In this document: one piece after another, positions 32,718 through 34,794 of the stretch
Layout: every line of letters begins with the position of its first letter
Numbering within the stretch: the first letter of the stretch is position 1
NCBI GenBank assembly: GCA_016935935.1
Contig: JAFGPZ010000120.1
Location: 1 to 34,794, forward strand
DNA length: 34,794 bases
Reading direction: 5' to 3'
Source: Deltaproteobacteria bacterium
GTDB lineage: Bacteria; Desulfobacterota; Syntrophia; Syntrophales; UBA2210
Notes under the pieces: generated by a model
Database searches by the model: none
Seen by the model: the letters and a program-made list of their open reading frames with translations, nothing else
Told to the model about the DNA's origin: nothing
Program-made: the position numbers and the translations under genes

Positions 32718-33757
32718 GCTGATCTCTCCTTCACACTCCGCTGCAATCCAATAATGGAATGAAACATCAGGCTGGCAAGAAAACTGCTCATCTCCCCCGT
32801 TGTCGGTTGATAGGCCGGCGCAAGTTCACCACTTCGATAGGCATGAAAAACCCGATAGCCGAGGCGCGTCGAGTTCCTACAGAAACGGAACCACGCCTGG
32901 CCGGCAACCTCGCGGAAAGTATCTATCGGATACGCCTTGTTCGCCTGATTGCTCCCAATCAAGCGAACAACCCATTGCTTTATTGCCTTCAGTTCATGAA
33001 GTGAACCGGCAGGTATGGCCCACCCCAGGTGATAGTGCCGCTCCAGTTCGGAATCGGATGGCTCAATACCCAGTTTTCCCAATTGCCTCCTCAGAATCTC
33101 CCATGTCTGATGAAGCATGACGGGTTTCATATTCGCCGTGATATTAGCGCCATGCACCCGCAGATTGAGCACTACTCGCAACTGATTATCCACTGCCGCC
33201 ACATCTGCGGCTCTCGTCCATAATTCATAATCTTCCGTACAACTGTATGACGGGTCATAGCGCAAGTTGTGTCGCTCCAAAAGCGACCGTCGAAACATGA
33301 CCGTCGGGTGAACCAGTGCATTGCCGAATAAGAGAAATGCCCTCACAGTTTCTACACCGTGAGGCTGCGGGACTATCACTGGTTTCCGATCCCCAAACAG
33401 TCGGACTAATCCACCGGCCACCACCAGATTAGGGTGAGCCCGCATAAACGCCACTTGCGTTGCAAGGCGATCGGGTTCACAAATGTCGTCGGCGTCCATT
33501 CGGGCAATCCATTCCGTCCGGACAAGATCAAGCGCACGGTTCAGCGTGGGCGCGATGCCGAGATTGCGTTCGTTGCGAATCACGCGAATGCGCGGATCTT
33601 TGAACTGCGCAATTCGGGATAAGGTGTCATCCGTGCAACCGTCATCCATAACCACCAATTCAAAATCCGTAAAGGTTTGCTGCAGAACGCTGCGAACCGC
33701 CTCCTCAACAAACAGGCCAGCGTTGTGAACCGGCATCAGAACCGATACTTCAGACAT
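32714..33757 (-). CDS. GT2 glycosyltransferase
   Basis: 347 residues. VSVLMPVHNAG (4-14), VVMDDGCTDDT, RNERNLGIAPTLNRAL and the donor site RMDADD define the GT-A domain. HPTVMFRRSLL and the block SYSCTEDYELWTRA (catalytic ED) complete it. The C-terminal ~120 residues are helical and basic (VVRLIGSNQ, AGQAWFRFCRNS) and may contact the membrane or a partner. The subgroup (PVHNxxxFxxEAxxSxLxQTxxDFE, MDADD) is typical of enzymes adding Gal, GalNAc, Glc or GlcNAc-type residues, but this is not decisive. It follows the partial SDR gene by 24 bp and overlaps the radical SAM gene by four bases. Confidence 0.9.
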   Translation of the reverse strand: MSEVSVLMPVHNAGLFVEEAVRSVLQQTFTDFELVVMDDGCTDDTLSRIAQFKDPRIRVIRNERNLGIAPTLNRALDLVRTEWIARMDADDICEPDRLATQVAFMRAHPNLVVAGGLVRLFGDRKPVIVPQPHGVETVRAFLLFGNALVHPTVMFRRSLLERHNLRYDPSYSCTEDYELWTRAADVAAVDNQLRVVLNLRVHGANITANMKPVMLHQTWEILRRQLGKLGIEPSDSELERHYHLGWAIPAGSLHELKAIKQWVVRLIGSNQANKAYPIDTFREVAGQAWFRFCRNSTRLGYRVFHAYRSGELAPAYQPTTGEMSSFLASLMFHSIIGLQRSVKERSA

Positions 33758-33781
33758 ATGTCCGATACCTCGTGAAAAACA

Positions 33782-34794
33782 TCAAATCAGCCGGGCCCAT
33801 CTGGCCCATTGTTCCGTAATCGACATGGCTTCTTCCAGGGGACAGTGTGGACCAAAGCCCAAAATCTCTTTCGCCTTATCATTGGAGAAACGCGTCCGGC
33901 CCGCGTAAACTTCCAGAAGCCCCGGTTGCGGCAGCGGTAAGGGCAAGCACATGGGAGCAGGCTGTTCTTGATCCTGCATGATATTGGCCTGTTTCCCGAG
34001 CAGCCGTGCCTTGAACTCCGAAGAGAAAGGCGCGGCCATTTTTGATACCCATTTCCCTAGAGATGGCGATAGGACCGCTTGCAGCAAGCCAAAACGAACT
34101 GTCGGCAGCAGAACCTCAGCCCATGATGCGCGGCAGGTCGACATGAGACGCGCGCCCCATGTGGGGTGTACATACTGATCTACGATTTTCTGTGGAATTG
34201 AAGAAAGTTTACTCTCCCCCAACCATCGGGCATAGTATCCATAAAAGTCTTGCCAGTTGACCGGGTCATCCGTAATAAAGAACGCCTGCCCCACGGCACA
34301 ATCCTCGCGAATGGCCAGCAGGATGGCTTCTACAGCGTTATCGACGAAGACCATATTGCCATCGTGAGAGCCCTCATCGACAAGACAGACAATTCCATCA
34401 CGGATGTGCTGCAGGGGACGGATTGTCCAGGGGCCTGAAAAAGGACCATAGATATTGCCCATGCGAAGCACCACACCCGGGAGCCCACGCCGGTGCACCT
34501 GCTCCCAGATGATGTTTTCCGCTTCCACCTTGTCCCGACAGTATTCATCGCGACTTTGAACCAATGGCGTTGATTCCGTTACATTCGGAGGAGGTGTATA
34601 TGAATAAACCGCGACACTGCTGATGTGGATGAACCGCCGAACCCCTTGTGCCACTGCAGCATCGGCCAGGATTCGGGTTCCATCGACGGTAACCTGCCGG
34701 TTCTCTACGGGCATCCCGGAGGCGCCATAGGCACAGTGGACAACGACATCACATCCCTCCATGGCGGATGCCACCTGTTCGGGACAGGTCAGAT
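33782..34794 (-). CDS. NAD-dependent epimerase/dehydratase, 5' end outside the window
   Basis: The frame stays open to the window edge with family-like sequence (LTCPEQVASAMEGCDVVVH), so the GTG at 34774 is not a real start and the GxxGxxG nucleotide loop is beyond the window. Visible parts: VVVHCAYG, RFIHISSVAVYS, the YxxxK active site in DEYCRDK, VVLRMGNIYGP and VDNAVEAI. It is an extended SDR for a nucleotide sugar or similar substrate. A long helical insert (about 200-270 of the visible part) and the late TRFSNDKAKEILGF block resemble 3-beta-HSD/epimerase-like members. It differs in sequence from the second SDR at 3952. It heads the visible operon. Confidence 0.88.
   Translation of the reverse strand, partial: LTCPEQVASAMEGCDVVVHCAYGASGMPVENRQVTVDGTRILADAAVAQGVRRFIHISSVAVYSYTPPPNVTESTPLVQSRDEYCRDKVEAENIIWEQVHRRGLPGVVLRMGNIYGPFSGPWTIRPLQHIRDGIVCLVDEGSHDGNMVFVDNAVEAILLAIREDCAVGQAFFITDDPVNWQDFYGYYARWLGESKLSSIPQKIVDQYVHPTWGARLMSTCRASWAEVLLPTVRFGLLQAVLSPSLGKWVSKMAAPFSSEFKARLLGKQANIMQDQEQPAPMCLPLPLPQPGLLEVYAGRTRFSNDKAKEILGFGPHCPLEEAMSITEQWARWARLI

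Noticed and set aside
1..34794. CRISPR arrays, rRNA genes, toxin-antitoxin or phage genes
   Set aside because: I looked for regularly spaced repeats, conserved rRNA segments and such gene pairs and saw none.

Overview
This window is one long polysaccharide (O-antigen or capsule type) locus. Every gene I can support lies on the minus strand, so transcription runs from high to low coordinates. Protein style, the mixed base composition and the small repeat debris suggest a Gram-negative anaerobe of the former Deltaproteobacteria (Desulfobacterota, Syntrophales-like). That assignment is inference; no rRNA or housekeeping gene is present to confirm it.

In transcription order: (1) 34794-29207: a nucleotide-sugar SDR cut by the window edge, a GT2, a radical SAM/SPASM protein, a GT2, a 127-bp palindromic repeat, and a GT4. 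(2) 29204-24562: a GT2, a DPM1-like GT2, a GT-C (GT39-like) membrane transferase carrying two DUF2304-like repeats at its N terminus, and a small two-TM protein with a beta-rich ectodomain. (3) 24578-23520: debris of the dTDP-L-rhamnose pathway, namely a C-terminal remnant of rfbA and a frameshifted rfbD. (4) 23458-19969: the ABC exporter (wzm, wzt with a Wzt_C cap-recognition domain) and a coiled-coil methyltransferase, which together resemble the chain-terminating and export module of ABC-dependent O antigens. (5) 19910-19014: a decayed zinc-ribbon methyltransferase gene. (6) 18897-3952: the glycosyltransferase block (GT4-GT2 fusion, GT4, GT-C, GT2, tandem GT2-GT2, WsaF-like, three further GT2s) and an SDR. 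(7) 3707-1080: a PglC-like initiating phosphoglycosyltransferase and a CapD/WbpM/PglF-type UDP-GlcNAc 4,6-dehydratase. (8) 1079-1: an IS200/IS605 remnant and the first 21 codons of gmd.

As a system: the dehydratase and PglC-like enzyme would build and load the first sugar on undecaprenyl phosphate, the cytoplasmic GTs extend it, the methyltransferase may cap it, and Wzm/Wzt exports it. The DPM1-like GT2 and the two GT-C proteins suggest extra decoration on the periplasmic side using polyprenyl-phosphate sugars.

The most unusual signal is a small unnamed beta-rich domain, recognisable by an L/Y-R-x-D-P core and a downstream D-P-Q/G motif. It recurs as the C-terminal tail of three cytoplasmic glycosyltransferases and as the ectodomain of the two-TM protein, with a weaker trace in the periplasmic region of one GT-C protein. 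The doubled DUF2304-like module fused to a GT-C enzyme is the second. Several small fragments without usable start codons (gmd 5' end, rfbA remnant, zinc-ribbon methyltransferase, tnpA, a GxxExxY-family fragment) were found by reading the raw sequence.
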